Of a DNA stretch of 53,906 nucleotides, positions 25,914 through 34,318 are shown in pieces. The DNA is taken from positions 1 through 53,906 of the forward strand of contig JAQYVF010000027.1 in the NCBI GenBank assembly GCA_030145625.1, in the 5' to 3' direction. Both the position numbers and the translations under genes were made by a program. The notes under the pieces were generated by a model. The model made no database searches and was not told where the DNA came from. It saw only the letters and a program-made list of their open reading frames with translations. Position 1 is the first letter of the stretch. Every line of letters starts with the position of its first letter. This stretch comes from Desulfocapsa sp. GTDB taxonomy: Bacteria; Desulfobacterota; Desulfobulbia; Desulfobulbales; Desulfocapsaceae.

Positions 25914-27281
25914 CTATTCCAGATCAGATAGATTTTCCGTTAGTGGAATCCCCATTTTTATGAATCGATCAAAAAACTTTGGCCGTATACCATGAGTGCG
26001 GAACCGTCCTGAAACAATACCCTCTTTATCCACACCACTCTGCTCAAATGAAAATATTTCCTGCATGGTGATCACACTTCCTTCCATTCCTGTGATTTCC
26101 TGAAGACTGACTATTTTTCTCGACCCATCAACCAGTCTTTCAACCTGGATAACAACATCAATAGCTGAACTTATGAATTTTTTAATGTAATCACTCGGCA
26201 GATTAAACCCTGCCATATTGACCATGGTTTCGATACGCATTAATGCGTCCACAGGGGTATTGGCATGCACTGTTGTAAGGGATCCATCATGACCTGTATT
26301 CATTGCCTGGAGCATATCAACAGCCTCAGCCCCGCGAACCTCTCCAATAATAATTCTATCCGGACGCATGCGCAGACTGTTTCGAACAAGGTTTCGCTGA
26401 GTAATCTGCCCTTTCCCCTCAATATTTGGTGGCCTGGTTTCAAGGCGAACAACATGATCCTGTTTAAGCTGTAATTCAGCTGAATCCTCTATGGTAACAA
26501 TCCGTTCAGCAGGTGAAACAAATTGCGACATGACGTTCAACAATGTTGTCTTACCAGACCCGGTTCCTCCGGATATCAAAACGTTGAGCCGCGCTTGAAC
26601 AATGGACTTGAGTATTTCACCAAGAACTGGCGTTATAGTTTTCAGTACTGTCAGATCTTTTAATGTCAGGGGGTCAACAGAAAATCTTCTGATTGAAAGG
26701 CAGGGACCATCAAGGGCCAAAGGAGGAATGATGGCATTGACCCGTGAACCATCCTCAAGACGAGCATCTACCATAGGCGAGATTTCATCTATCCTTCTAC
26801 CAACGGCAGAGACTATCTTCTCTATGATTCTCATCAGGTGAGCATCATCCTTAAAACGCACCCTTGTTTTTTCAATTTTGCCGTACCGTTCAACATAGAC
26901 AGATTTATAGGAGTTGACGAGGATGTCAGAGACTGAGGGATCCTGCATCAGGCCCTCAAGGGGACCCAAGCCTAACACCTCATCTTCTATCTCTCTTAAT
27001 AGACGACCATGCTCTTTCGAATTCAGAGGCATAGCTTCCAGAGTTTTGTCGGCCAATATGGTTTCTGTTGCCTTATTGATCTCTCTACGCAACCGGCTTT
27101 CTTCAATATCATCAAGTAGTGACAGGTCTATTATCTTGGTCAACCTGTCATGAATATCTGCTTTTAATTCCACATAGTCATCAGAAACATTGATCTCAGC
27201 GACATTCAATACAGCTTCACTTGTTTTGTCCGCGCCATCTGGAGATTTTTCCAGATTTTTTAGAAGTGCTTGAAGGTCCAA
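25914..27281 (-). CDS. tadA: Tad pilus assembly/secretion ATPase TadA (CpaF)
   Basis: A 455-residue hexameric secretion ATPase of the CpaF/TadA family. It has an N-terminal helical domain, the EVLGLGPLEGLMQDPSVSDI block, Walker A GGTGSGKT at 238-245, an Asp box ERIVTIEDSAEL, the His box HVVRLETRPPN, and Walker B with MRPDRIIIGEVRGAEAVDML. It powers assembly of the Flp pilus in the cytosol, bound to TadB and TadC. It lies 25 bases after the tadZ gene. Confidence 0.95.
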   Translation of the reverse strand: MDLQALLKNLEKSPDGADKTSEAVLNVAEINVSDDYVELKADIHDRLTKIIDLSLLDDIEESRLRREINKATETILADKTLEAMPLNSKEHGRLLREIEDEVLGLGPLEGLMQDPSVSDILVNSYKSVYVERYGKIEKTRVRFKDDAHLMRIIEKIVSAVGRRIDEISPMVDARLEDGSRVNAIIPPLALDGPCLSIRRFSVDPLTLKDLTVLKTITPVLGEILKSIVQARLNVLISGGTGSGKTTLLNVMSQFVSPAERIVTIEDSAELQLKQDHVVRLETRPPNIEGKGQITQRNLVRNSLRMRPDRIIIGEVRGAEAVDMLQAMNTGHDGSLTTVHANTPVDALMRIETMVNMAGFNLPSDYIKKFISSAIDVVIQVERLVDGSRKIVSLQEITGMEGSVITMQEIFSFEQSGVDKEGIVSGRFRTHGIRPKFFDRFIKMGIPLTENLSDLE

Positions 27282-27306
27282 ATTGTAGTTCCCCTAATAG
27301 TGGCTC

Positions 27307-28476
27307 TCAGTTTTTCCTGAACCAGTTAAAAATACCGCCAGGTCGTTCAACAGCAGATTCAACTACAGACTCAGCGAGTGTTTGATACACCTTTGCAACA
27401 TCTGATTTTCGAGAAATTTCAGCAACAACTTTCCCGTTATTGATGGCTCTCATGGCCAATCTATAGTTATTGGGTATTGTCATTGAAATCTCCGAACCAA
27501 TTATCTTGCTCGCCTCAGCCAGGCTGACCTGAGCCTTCTTTTCAAATCGATTGGCAATTATCCGGAGTTTACCATTAGCAACACCGCCTGATGAATAGAT
27601 GGACTCCTGCAGTCTTCTCACATTTATAATGCAGGGTAGACTGAGAATGGAAACAAGGTAAACAGCTTCCGATTCAGCAAATATCTTGAAAGAATTATCA
27701 TCAAAATACATACCGCTATCGATAATGATATAATCAAAAAACTGGCGCATGCTCTTCACTAATTGAAACAGAAATCCGGTTGGCAGATGTGCCTCTGCAT
27801 CAAACTTGCTTGGTGCCGGCATCACATACACTCCAGAAGAATGTCTTACCATGGCGCTTTGCAGGTAAGCCGCATCAAGCCTGCTGAAATTTTTCCCGAT
27901 TTCCTCCCAGTTTGTGTCTGTTTCAAGGTCCAGGAACAGGGGAACCTCACCGACGAGTCTGTTCATATCGACCAGGGCAACAAGCTTATCCTTAGCACAT
28001 GCCTGGATGCTGGTTGCAAAATTGACGGCAAAAGTTGTTGTGCCAACACCGCCTTTTGCTCCCAACACACTAAAAATTTTCCCAAGACTTGCCTGTTCCT
28101 CGCCGCCAGATGTACTTTGCAAGGATTCTATCAAGATTTTATGAAAAGCCCCCTTAACCTCATCGGGGTCTATAGGTTGAGGAAAAAACTCTTTAGCGCC
28201 TGCCCGCAAAGCAGGAAGAAGGATATCAGTAGTTGTTCTGGATGAGGTGAGAAAAAGGCTTCCCACGACATTTTCTTTCAGCAGTGCTCTAATTGTTTCA
28301 AATTCAGTCGCCGGGTCACTCCCTATTTCAAGAACCAGGACATCTACTCGAACAGCGTCTTGATCTTTCTGCAGTGAAAACCCTTCGTAATTGCGAATGA
28401 TTTTGCTTAGACTTTCACGAACCTCTCGCGTTTTGATTGCAAGTTGCACAGATAATGTTTTTGTTTGAATACTCAT
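27307..28476 (-). CDS. tadZ: Tad polar localisation ATPase TadZ/CpaE
   Basis: About 389 residues. The N-terminal 120 residues form a receiver-like domain (VDVLVLEIGSDPATEF, then ALRAGAKEFFPQPID), without a complete phosphorylation pocket. The C-terminal part is a MinD/ParA-type ATPase with the deviant Walker A GAKGGVGTTT at 139-148 and YIIIDSGMYFDD as the later Asp motif. TadZ places the Tad machine at the cell pole. The start at 28476 follows AAGGA at six bases; the frame extends to 28518. Confidence 0.9.
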   Translation of the reverse strand: MSIQTKTLSVQLAIKTREVRESLSKIIRNYEGFSLQKDQDAVRVDVLVLEIGSDPATEFETIRALLKENVVGSLFLTSSRTTTDILLPALRAGAKEFFPQPIDPDEVKGAFHKILIESLQSTSGGEEQASLGKIFSVLGAKGGVGTTTFAVNFATSIQACAKDKLVALVDMNRLVGEVPLFLDLETDTNWEEIGKNFSRLDAAYLQSAMVRHSSGVYVMPAPSKFDAEAHLPTGFLFQLVKSMRQFFDYIIIDSGMYFDDNSFKIFAESEAVYLVSILSLPCIINVRRLQESIYSSGGVANGKLRIIANRFEKKAQVSLAEASKIIGSEISMTIPNNYRLAMRAINNGKVVAEISRKSDVAKVYQTLAESVVESAVERPGGIFNWFRKN

Positions 28477-28548
28477 ACAATTCCTTTGAATAAGCCTTTC
28501 ATTTTCCTCTTGATTCAATTTTCCTCTTTCATTCTCTGTGCCTGCATT

Positions 28549-29808
28549 TCATTCGACAAGTACTGGGATCCTTGCCAGAACACCATAATTTGCTCCTCCA
28601 GTCCCACCAGTTGGCTTGTGGTCCTCACAGCTCGGAAGAAAAAATATGTTCTTTTTCTGGTACATTTCCTCGTACTCTTCATCTGTTAACGGGTCACCAT
28701 TCGCATTCTGCAAGTTAAAATGGTCAACAAAATCCTTCCAGCATTCCTGCCGCGCAGCGAGTGTATCGGTTGTGGTACAACTCCAATCTTCCATCACGGT
28801 CGGAACCTCATTCATCTGCGTCCACGGATCATTCTTGTATTGGATCCATACGACATTTACCTCAACGGCACCAACGAGGGGTGAACAGGTATTGTCGATG
28901 CCACATCGAATTACCGGCAGCATAAGCGGCCAAAACCGGTCGGGCTTTCCATCACCGTCGGAATCCGCATACGCCTCCCAACAATCAGTAACATTCCCCA
29001 GAATATTATCCTGCACACCATTCTGGGTGCCCATTCCTTCGCCAAAAGTAACAGTATTAGGGTTAGTGGCATCGCAATCATCGGTCAGATCCGCCATGTC
29101 ACTATTATTCGCGGTAGAACAAGGATCCTGGGTGAAATTTGTCCACATAGCAGTCATTGACGTGGCAGGATTGCCGCCACTATTAAGCATTCTCCCCATA
29201 TTACAATTATACTGCTTTGTTTCCGGATCAAGAATTGAGTCCTCGCATATGGCAATCGGCTGATCAAGCTCTGCCGGATAAAGAGTTCCGGCAAAACCAA
29301 TATAGGCAACGGCATCAGTACTGACAAAGAATTGATCAAATCCGAGAATTTTTGCAAAGAATGACGGAGTATCACTCCTGGCTGTATAAACCCTGACTGC
29401 ATTGATAAAATCTGTATCAAGATCAAGTTCACCGAAAGAGCGCTCCTGCCAATTCGTTTGCGTTGTATTTTCATTTGCGGTAAACGTTTTGCTCGCAAAA
29501 GACCAATGACCGGTTTGAGCTGTTATTTCAACAACATCCTGGCTACCCGTTTTATTGGAAGAGGCGATACGAGTTGCCTCATCAATTGCCCCTTGACGAT
29601 TTAAGGTACCATCACTTTTGAACAAGGTACTTGCTCCAGCAAGGGATCCGGCATCAGCGGCATTATGCAGTTCATTGCGGACACCATACAGATAGTTCAC
29701 ATCAATACTCAGAGCAGCAAACATCAACAGCATTGCAAGTACCACGGCCGCATAAACTGCTGTTGCCCCATTTTCATTCTTTCGCAACATGTTGTTATAG
29801 ATCATCAT
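28549..29808 (-). CDS. TadG-like pilus-associated protein
   Basis: A 419-residue protein with the TadE/TadG N-terminus: charged residues, then ENGATAVYAAVVLAMLLMFAALSIDVNYLY as one membrane helix, followed by RNELHNAADAGSLAGAS, the conserved putative Flp pilus-assembly (PF13400-type) block. The rest is a mostly polar, extracytoplasmic domain with about ten cysteines (for example CEDSILDPETKQYNC) that could form disulfides. Proteins of this type are pseudopilin-like parts of Tad systems. It lies between tadE and tadZ. The lack of a von Willebrand domain separates it from longer TadG proteins. Confidence 0.82.
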   Translation of the reverse strand: MMIYNNMLRKNENGATAVYAAVVLAMLLMFAALSIDVNYLYGVRNELHNAADAGSLAGASTLFKSDGTLNRQGAIDEATRIASSNKTGSQDVVEITAQTGHWSFASKTFTANENTTQTNWQERSFGELDLDTDFINAVRVYTARSDTPSFFAKILGFDQFFVSTDAVAYIGFAGTLYPAELDQPIAICEDSILDPETKQYNCNMGRMLNSGGNPATSMTAMWTNFTQDPCSTANNSDMADLTDDCDATNPNTVTFGEGMGTQNGVQDNILGNVTDCWEAYADSDGDGKPDRFWPLMLPVIRCGIDNTCSPLVGAVEVNVVWIQYKNDPWTQMNEVPTVMEDWSCTTTDTLAARQECWKDFVDHFNLQNANGDPLTDEEYEEMYQKKNIFFLPSCEDHKPTGGTGGANYGVLARIPVLVE

Positions 29809-29831
29809 CGCTGATAGCCCCCTGTTTCTGA

Positions 29832-30302
29832 CTATTCCATTCGCATCACTGTTGTTCCTACCAAATCAATTGTCCCGTCAAATGATCCACCAATCAGATC
29901 GGTAAGATTAGGGAACACAAGAAAATTATAGGTATAGGTTACCCTGACGGTGACATCTCCCCCGGACTCAGGTGGACTGGGGACATAAGTAATCGTGATA
30001 TCCTCGCTGCCAAGATTATTCGCAGCAGCTACACCAAAATTAACGAGATATCCGTTGGCATAGTCGGTCACAACAGTTTTGATCTCTGCTTCAGTTAACG
30101 GTGTATAGACAGGACTACCATCGATCAACTCGCTGTTAAAAACGATTGCTGCACGGGCACCTTCCCTTGAGGCATTGGTCACTACAGCCTTATCGAAAAG
30201 AAGAAGGCCAAACTCAACAATGCCAAAGGTGAGGACAAAGAGAAGAGGAGCTATCAAGGCAAACTCAACTGCAGAAACGCCTTTCTCTGATCTGATCATC
30301 AC
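29832..30302 (-). CDS. tadE: Tad minor pseudopilin TadE
   Basis: A 156-residue protein with the TadE-like signature at the N-terminus: EKGVSAVEFALIAPLLFVL, one membrane helix with a Glu at position +5 after the predicted cleavage site, and SREGARAAIVF. The rest is a small beta-rich periplasmic domain ending in GTTVMRME. It is processed by the prepilin peptidase in known Tad systems. It lies 20 bases downstream of the small lipoprotein gene and 23 bases before the tadG-like gene. Confidence 0.9.
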   Translation of the reverse strand: MMIRSEKGVSAVEFALIAPLLFVLTFGIVEFGLLLFDKAVVTNASREGARAAIVFNSELIDGSPVYTPLTEAEIKTVVTDYANGYLVNFGVAAANNLGSEDITITYVPSPPESGGDVTVRVTYTYNFLVFPNLTDLIGGSFDGTIDLVGTTVMRME

Positions 30303-30322
30303 CGAATCTCCACATCTCGAAA

Positions 30323-30610
30323 TTATTTGATAGTCATTCCTTCTACATCCACAGAATACGTTTCCGTTTTTGCAGCCGGTTCATCAAATCCCTCTTTGTA
30401 ACGTTCAATAACTCTTGAGGCGACGTCTCCCTCAAGCCCAACTGATGAACCATCCTTGACTCCGGCCTCAGGATTATAAATTTGGCTTTGCTTTGCCAGC
30501 TCGTAGGATGTTCCGTAAAACCTGTCCACCTGTGTCTCCCGTTTTGCGCAACCGACAGAAATACCAAGCAGTAAGACTATCAGGATACTGAAACCAAATC
30601 CTCTTTTCAT
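30323..30610 (-). CDS. Small lipoprotein of unknown function in the Tad locus
   Basis: A 95-residue protein with a signal peptide and lipobox (LLLGISVGC, Cys near residue 21). The mature part is short and polar, with YELAKQSQIYNPEAG and a VIERYKEGFDEPAAK helix. The position after the secretin and before tadE, and the small size, recall the pilot-type or minor lipoproteins often seen in Tad operons. I recognise no family beyond that, and its job is inferred from place only. Confidence 0.75.
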   Translation of the reverse strand: MKRGFGFSILIVLLLGISVGCAKRETQVDRFYGTSYELAKQSQIYNPEAGVKDGSSVGLEGDVASRVIERYKEGFDEPAAKTETYSVDVEGMTIK

Positions 30611-30681
30611 GATATCACTCCATTGTTCAAAATCAGCCTCGTTGGATGAATCAATGATCCACTGTTGATTATCAACACAAG

Positions 30682-32130
30682 CTACTCAGGCACGATATAA
30701 CCAAAATCGCCATCCACCATAGGGGTTGCACCTGTTCCTTCAGCCAAGGAATCACCCTCTTTATTCGGAGCATGATGTTTTTCGAGCATTCCCAGCATGA
30801 GAAGTTCAAAAGGTGTCGGCGACTCGAAAGAATCTGTTGGTAAAGGCAGTTCATCTGCATCTATGGGTTTAACAAGGTGCGGGGTGACAATAACAACCAA
30901 CTCTGTTTCATCCTTCTGATATCGCGTACTCCTGAAAAGAACACCTAATATCGGGATATCGCCAAGGATAGGAAACTTACTTACCGACTCTCGAACATAA
31001 TTTTTGAGAAGCCCGGCAATGGCAAAACTCTGGTTATCCTTTAATTCCACAACGGTTGACATCCGACGGGTATCGATTGACGGCACAACATAGCCGGCGT
31101 ATGAGATAGTCTTGGTGAAATCAAGTTCAGAGACTTCAGGAGAGACAACCAGAGAGATTGTATCATCCCCCAAGACCGTTGGAGTAAAGTTCAAGCCAAC
31201 ACCAAAAGGTTTCCACTCTATGGAAAAGCGATCAAAAGACTGGGCAATGGGAAAGGGAAACTCACCACCTGCAAGGAAACTGGCACTGTGACCACTTTGA
31301 GCTATCAAGGTTGGTTTTGCCAGGATTTTCAACAAACCTTCTTCCTGTAAGGCATCGATTGCCACGATGACCGTATCTCCCGCAATAAAGCCTATTACAG
31401 CATTAATCGAATTAGAGACTGTAAGCGGATTACCAGGCCATCCTCCACTGGGAATTGCGGTCAGGTTATCCAAAAGGCTTAAGCCGAAACCATCGTTGCC
31501 ACTCCAGGCAAAGTTAACACCAAGCTGATTGCCCACCGATTTTGAGATTTCAGCTATTCGGACCTCCAGCATCACCTGTTGAATCCCACCAACCTGCAGC
31601 AAGTTGATAACCTTTCCAGGAGCAAACGCTTCAGCAAGAGTCAGGATTTTAGAAAGCTTCATAGCGCCTGAAACGGTTCCAGTCAGTGTCAGATAGTCCC
31701 CGGAAGACCTGACTGAAACGTTTTCATCGGGAAAAATCTCATAGATACTCTTTTTCAAACCAGATACATCCGGGCTTACAATAATTTCAAACGTTCCGAG
31801 AAGATCATTGTTTTCACCCCAGAGAGTCAATTGAGTAGACCCCACTGACTTGGCACTGACAAAAACCCAGCGCGGTGACTGTGTTTTTGAGTATATTAAC
31901 TCTGCTATCTCAGGGTTGACAACATGAGCTCTTTTGATCACCGAGGTGGATTTCAACTTACCAAGCTTGTTCACTATTAAATTGATAGGTTGACCACTAT
32001 TCGTGTCGATGCTGATCTCCGTTTTACCGGTATCTGCAGACCAGGAAGGATAACTCACGAATAGAACACTCAAAAAGCATAAGACGCATACAATCATCAG
32101 GCTTTGTTTTTTACGTTTGCTCTTCTCCAT
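30682..32130 (-). CDS. cpaC: Tad outer membrane secretin RcpA/CpaC
   Basis: A 482-residue secretin. After a signal peptide (CFLSVLFVSYPSWSA) comes the pilus-secretin N-terminal domain (INLIVNKLGKLKSTS, then VSAKSVGSTQLTLWGEN), a BON-like part (LTLTGTVSGAMKLSKI), and the secretin barrel with VMLEVRIAEISKSVG, FLAGGEFPFPI and the end FPILGDIPILGVLFRS. The C-terminal 45 residues are a polar tail. It forms the outer membrane pore for the Flp pilus. It is 11 bases downstream of cpaB. Confidence 0.94.
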   Translation of the reverse strand: MEKSKRKKQSLMIVCVLCFLSVLFVSYPSWSADTGKTEISIDTNSGQPINLIVNKLGKLKSTSVIKRAHVVNPEIAELIYSKTQSPRWVFVSAKSVGSTQLTLWGENNDLLGTFEIIVSPDVSGLKKSIYEIFPDENVSVRSSGDYLTLTGTVSGAMKLSKILTLAEAFAPGKVINLLQVGGIQQVMLEVRIAEISKSVGNQLGVNFAWSGNDGFGLSLLDNLTAIPSGGWPGNPLTVSNSINAVIGFIAGDTVIVAIDALQEEGLLKILAKPTLIAQSGHSASFLAGGEFPFPIAQSFDRFSIEWKPFGVGLNFTPTVLGDDTISLVVSPEVSELDFTKTISYAGYVVPSIDTRRMSTVVELKDNQSFAIAGLLKNYVRESVSKFPILGDIPILGVLFRSTRYQKDETELVVIVTPHLVKPIDADELPLPTDSFESPTPFELLMLGMLEKHHAPNKEGDSLAEGTGATPMVDGDFGYIVPE

Positions 32131-32141
32131 TCTTTACCTCT

Positions 32142-33002
32142 TTAATTGCCATCCATAGTTAAACTCTTGACGTTGTTTCCGTTCATAACCTCAACAACAA
32201 GTTGTTGTTTTACAATCGGTGGCTTAGGAGTAATAGCCTTCACTTTGCTTACCTTTACAGGCGCATTGCTTGCAGTGGCATATGATTTCAGGAGAGATTT
32301 AACCGTAATACCTTTGGTAAGAATTTGGTCTGTGTCTGAATATCCTCGCAAGGCAATCTGAATCCTTCCTTGATTAATGGCAAGAGCGAGTTTCTCCGCC
32401 TCTTCCAGATCTACCTCCAAGGTGACAACGGTGACTTTTTTAGAAGTCTTATCCTCAGTTTCCTGGGCCTGTGTTCCTACCGAGAGGACAAGGATATTTT
32501 CAAGAACCGTCTTGGTTACCTGAGTTCTCTTTTCTCCAGGTTTTTGCAGGGAAACAAGGACATCAACCAGATGGCCCGGATGCAAAAATCCAGCAACACC
32601 GATAACGTCATCGACTTTTACAGCCATGGCCCGTTTTTGAGGAGTGATGACCGCAGCCATCCCTCCTTTTGTAAGATCCGGGGGAGCAAGTGCTGACTCA
32701 AGAAGTGGTTCTGTCGCCTGAATTGGCTTAATAACAATCCTATCCACAGCATGGGTGAGATCAGTAAAATGACCATTTGGTAATGTTTTCCTTAAATAGG
32801 ATGTCATGCGCAAATCCTGCTGTGTAATCTTTGCGCCCCTATTAAGATTACGATCCACCACTGCGATTTGGACAATTTCCTGATCACTTTCAGGTTGTAA
32901 AACAGTTGATTGCCTGGATGTCTTTTGATAGACGACATAGCTTACAAGAGAAGCCATGCCAAGAGCTATAACAAGAAATAGTATACGTACTGATTTATTC
33001 AT
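32142..33002 (-). CDS. cpaB: Flp pilus assembly protein CpaB/RcpC
   Basis: A 286-residue protein with one N-terminal membrane helix (ILFLVIALGMASLVSYVVY) and a SAF domain (VVDRNLNRGAKITQQDLR, then PLLESALAPPD). The block AMAVKVDDVIGVAGFLHPGHLVDVLV is diagnostic of CpaB/RcpC. It is a periplasmic factor that supports secretin assembly and may bind peptidoglycan. It lies between the prepilin peptidase and secretin genes. Confidence 0.93.
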   Translation of the reverse strand: MNKSVRILFLVIALGMASLVSYVVYQKTSRQSTVLQPESDQEIVQIAVVDRNLNRGAKITQQDLRMTSYLRKTLPNGHFTDLTHAVDRIVIKPIQATEPLLESALAPPDLTKGGMAAVITPQKRAMAVKVDDVIGVAGFLHPGHLVDVLVSLQKPGEKRTQVTKTVLENILVLSVGTQAQETEDKTSKKVTVVTLEVDLEEAEKLALAINQGRIQIALRGYSDTDQILTKGITVKSLLKSYATASNAPVKVSKVKAITPKPPIVKQQLVVEVMNGNNVKSLTMDGN

Positions 33003-33047
33003 ATTCCTCTCCTCTCCATCCCCATTTGGTGATTCGTAGTAGCTTGA

Positions 33048-33629
33048 TTACAAAACACCAAAAACAGATAACGTTTCCTTGTTTACCGCTAGATATATGA
33101 AAAACAGGCAAACACCACTTGTGATCGCAACAGCAAACGGTATTCCATCCTGCATAAGTTTTTCTTTATCAAACTTGAGCAATGAAATATCTTGGAACAC
33201 ACCCAGTAGCACCAGGGACTTAAATATCTTCGAGAGCGTTTGTCTCAATATCCTCCGGTACAGCATCAGTCCAAGCGCCATTACACCTCCTACAATAGCT
33301 ATGAATAAAAAAGCACCGATAGTGTGTCTGAAGCCAAGAACGGAGCCGACTGCACACATCAGCTTCACATCTCCAGCGCCCATACCACCCATGAGATAGG
33401 GCAAAAGAAAAATAACAAAGCCAAAGGCCAAACCACCCAAGCTGAAGAGGACCCCATCCAAGCCGCCAATCAAAAAATAGATAAGTAATGCCATGAGGAC
33501 GGCCGGCCAGGTCACAAGGTTTGGTATGCGGCGCTGATACAAATCAGTGACAGAGGATATGATCAGCACTATGATCAGTCCCCCATAAAGGACAAGCAGC
33601 ATATAATTATTAGGATCAATATTCGACAT
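33048..33629 (-). CDS. cpaA: Tad prepilin peptidase TadV/CpaA
   Basis: About 193 residues, an A24-type aspartic prepilin peptidase without the methyltransferase domain. The first catalytic Asp is in SVTDLYQRRIPN and the second in the GAGDVKLMCAVG block (GxGD). About six membrane helices. It cleaves the Flp and TadE-type leaders. The ATG at 33629 is 13 bases after an AAAGGGAG; an in-frame GTG at 33656 is possible. A hairpin and the flp gene lie upstream. Confidence 0.9.
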   Translation of the reverse strand: MSNIDPNNYMLLVLYGGLIIVLIISSVTDLYQRRIPNLVTWPAVLMALLIYFLIGGLDGVLFSLGGLAFGFVIFLLPYLMGGMGAGDVKLMCAVGSVLGFRHTIGAFLFIAIVGGVMALGLMLYRRILRQTLSKIFKSLVLLGVFQDISLLKFDKEKLMQDGIPFAVAITSGVCLFFIYLAVNKETLSVFGVL

Positions 33630-33734
33630 AGTGCACCAAACACTCCCTTTAAACACACTGCATGGTAAGATTTTTGATGTTTCTTTACATTCTCCTTGGC
33701 CCCAGTGATGGTATTAAAACGAAGCGATGAGTCC

Positions 33735-33756
33735 AGAGCCATTCGGGAATGGCTCT
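33735..33756 (-). terminator. Perfect hairpin downstream of flp
   Basis: AGAGCCATTC (33735-33744) pairs with GAATGGCTCT (33747-33756) around a very short turn. It lies between the highly expressed pilin gene and the machinery genes and may be a partial terminator or 3'-end stabiliser; no long U-run follows. Confidence 0.5.
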
Positions 33757-33884
33757 GTCACCAGGCCAACAGCCTAAACACCTTCCTTTGTTACACCCCC
33801 ATTATCTGGCAAGCAATGCAGATCACTCGCCTCTTCCATTTCAGGGAGAAACGAACAATCTGCCAAGCCTGAGCCTTGCTTTCA

Positions 33885-34070
33885 TTAAGTAAGAGCCGTA
33901 ATTAAAGCGTCTCTTATTGCAGTGAAAACCAACACAAGCTGCTCTCCCACAGCGGTCACTGAAAGAATGATCACGACTGCAATCAGAGCTGCTATCAAGC
34001 CATATTCGATAGCCGTTACACCGTCTTCCTCACGCCAGAAACTTTCAACCTTTGTTGTAAGCCAATTCAT
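33885..34070 (-). CDS. flp: Flp-family type IVb pilin
   Basis: A 61-residue pilin. The leader ends in EEDGVTAIEYGLIAALIAVV: the cleavage site Gly is followed by the V-TAIEYGLI motif with Glu5 and Tyr6, the mark of Flp pilins, then a single hydrophobic helix. The prepilin peptidase gene is next downstream. An AGGAG lies nine bases before the ATG. The structural subunit of the Flp pilus, used for adhesion and biofilm in known systems. Only one flp copy is in the window. Confidence 0.95.
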   Translation of the reverse strand: MNWLTTKVESFWREEDGVTAIEYGLIAALIAVVIILSVTAVGEQLVLVFTAIRDALITALT

Positions 34071-34098
34071 TTCGATCTCCTCTTTTGAATTGTTTTAA

Positions 34099-34137
34099 GC
34101 ACTCCAGCCGTAAACCCACCATTTACTGCTGGAGCAC
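34099..34137 (-). promoter_or_regulatory. Stem-loop in the flp leader
   Basis: CTCCAGC (34102-34108) pairs with GCTGGAG (34128-34134), and inside it GTAAA pairs with TTTAC, leaving a small loop. It lies about 30 bases before the flp start, ahead of the ribosome binding site. It may stabilise the pilin mRNA or be a control point; it is also possible that it ends transcription from the AAA ATPase gene. Confidence 0.5.
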
Positions 34138-34318
34138 ACCCAAAAAAAGCATCTGATTATCTAAGTCACTATGCTGTCAATAGACCAGTCAATCCATCAA
34201 TCAGTCTCCTTCATGATATTCCAAAGATTCTTCACTCAGGACGTCTTACCTGTATGTTTCCTTACTCTTTTTTTCTTCTCCTCCTGTCCGCGGATCTTTT
34301 CACAAGTATTACCACCAG

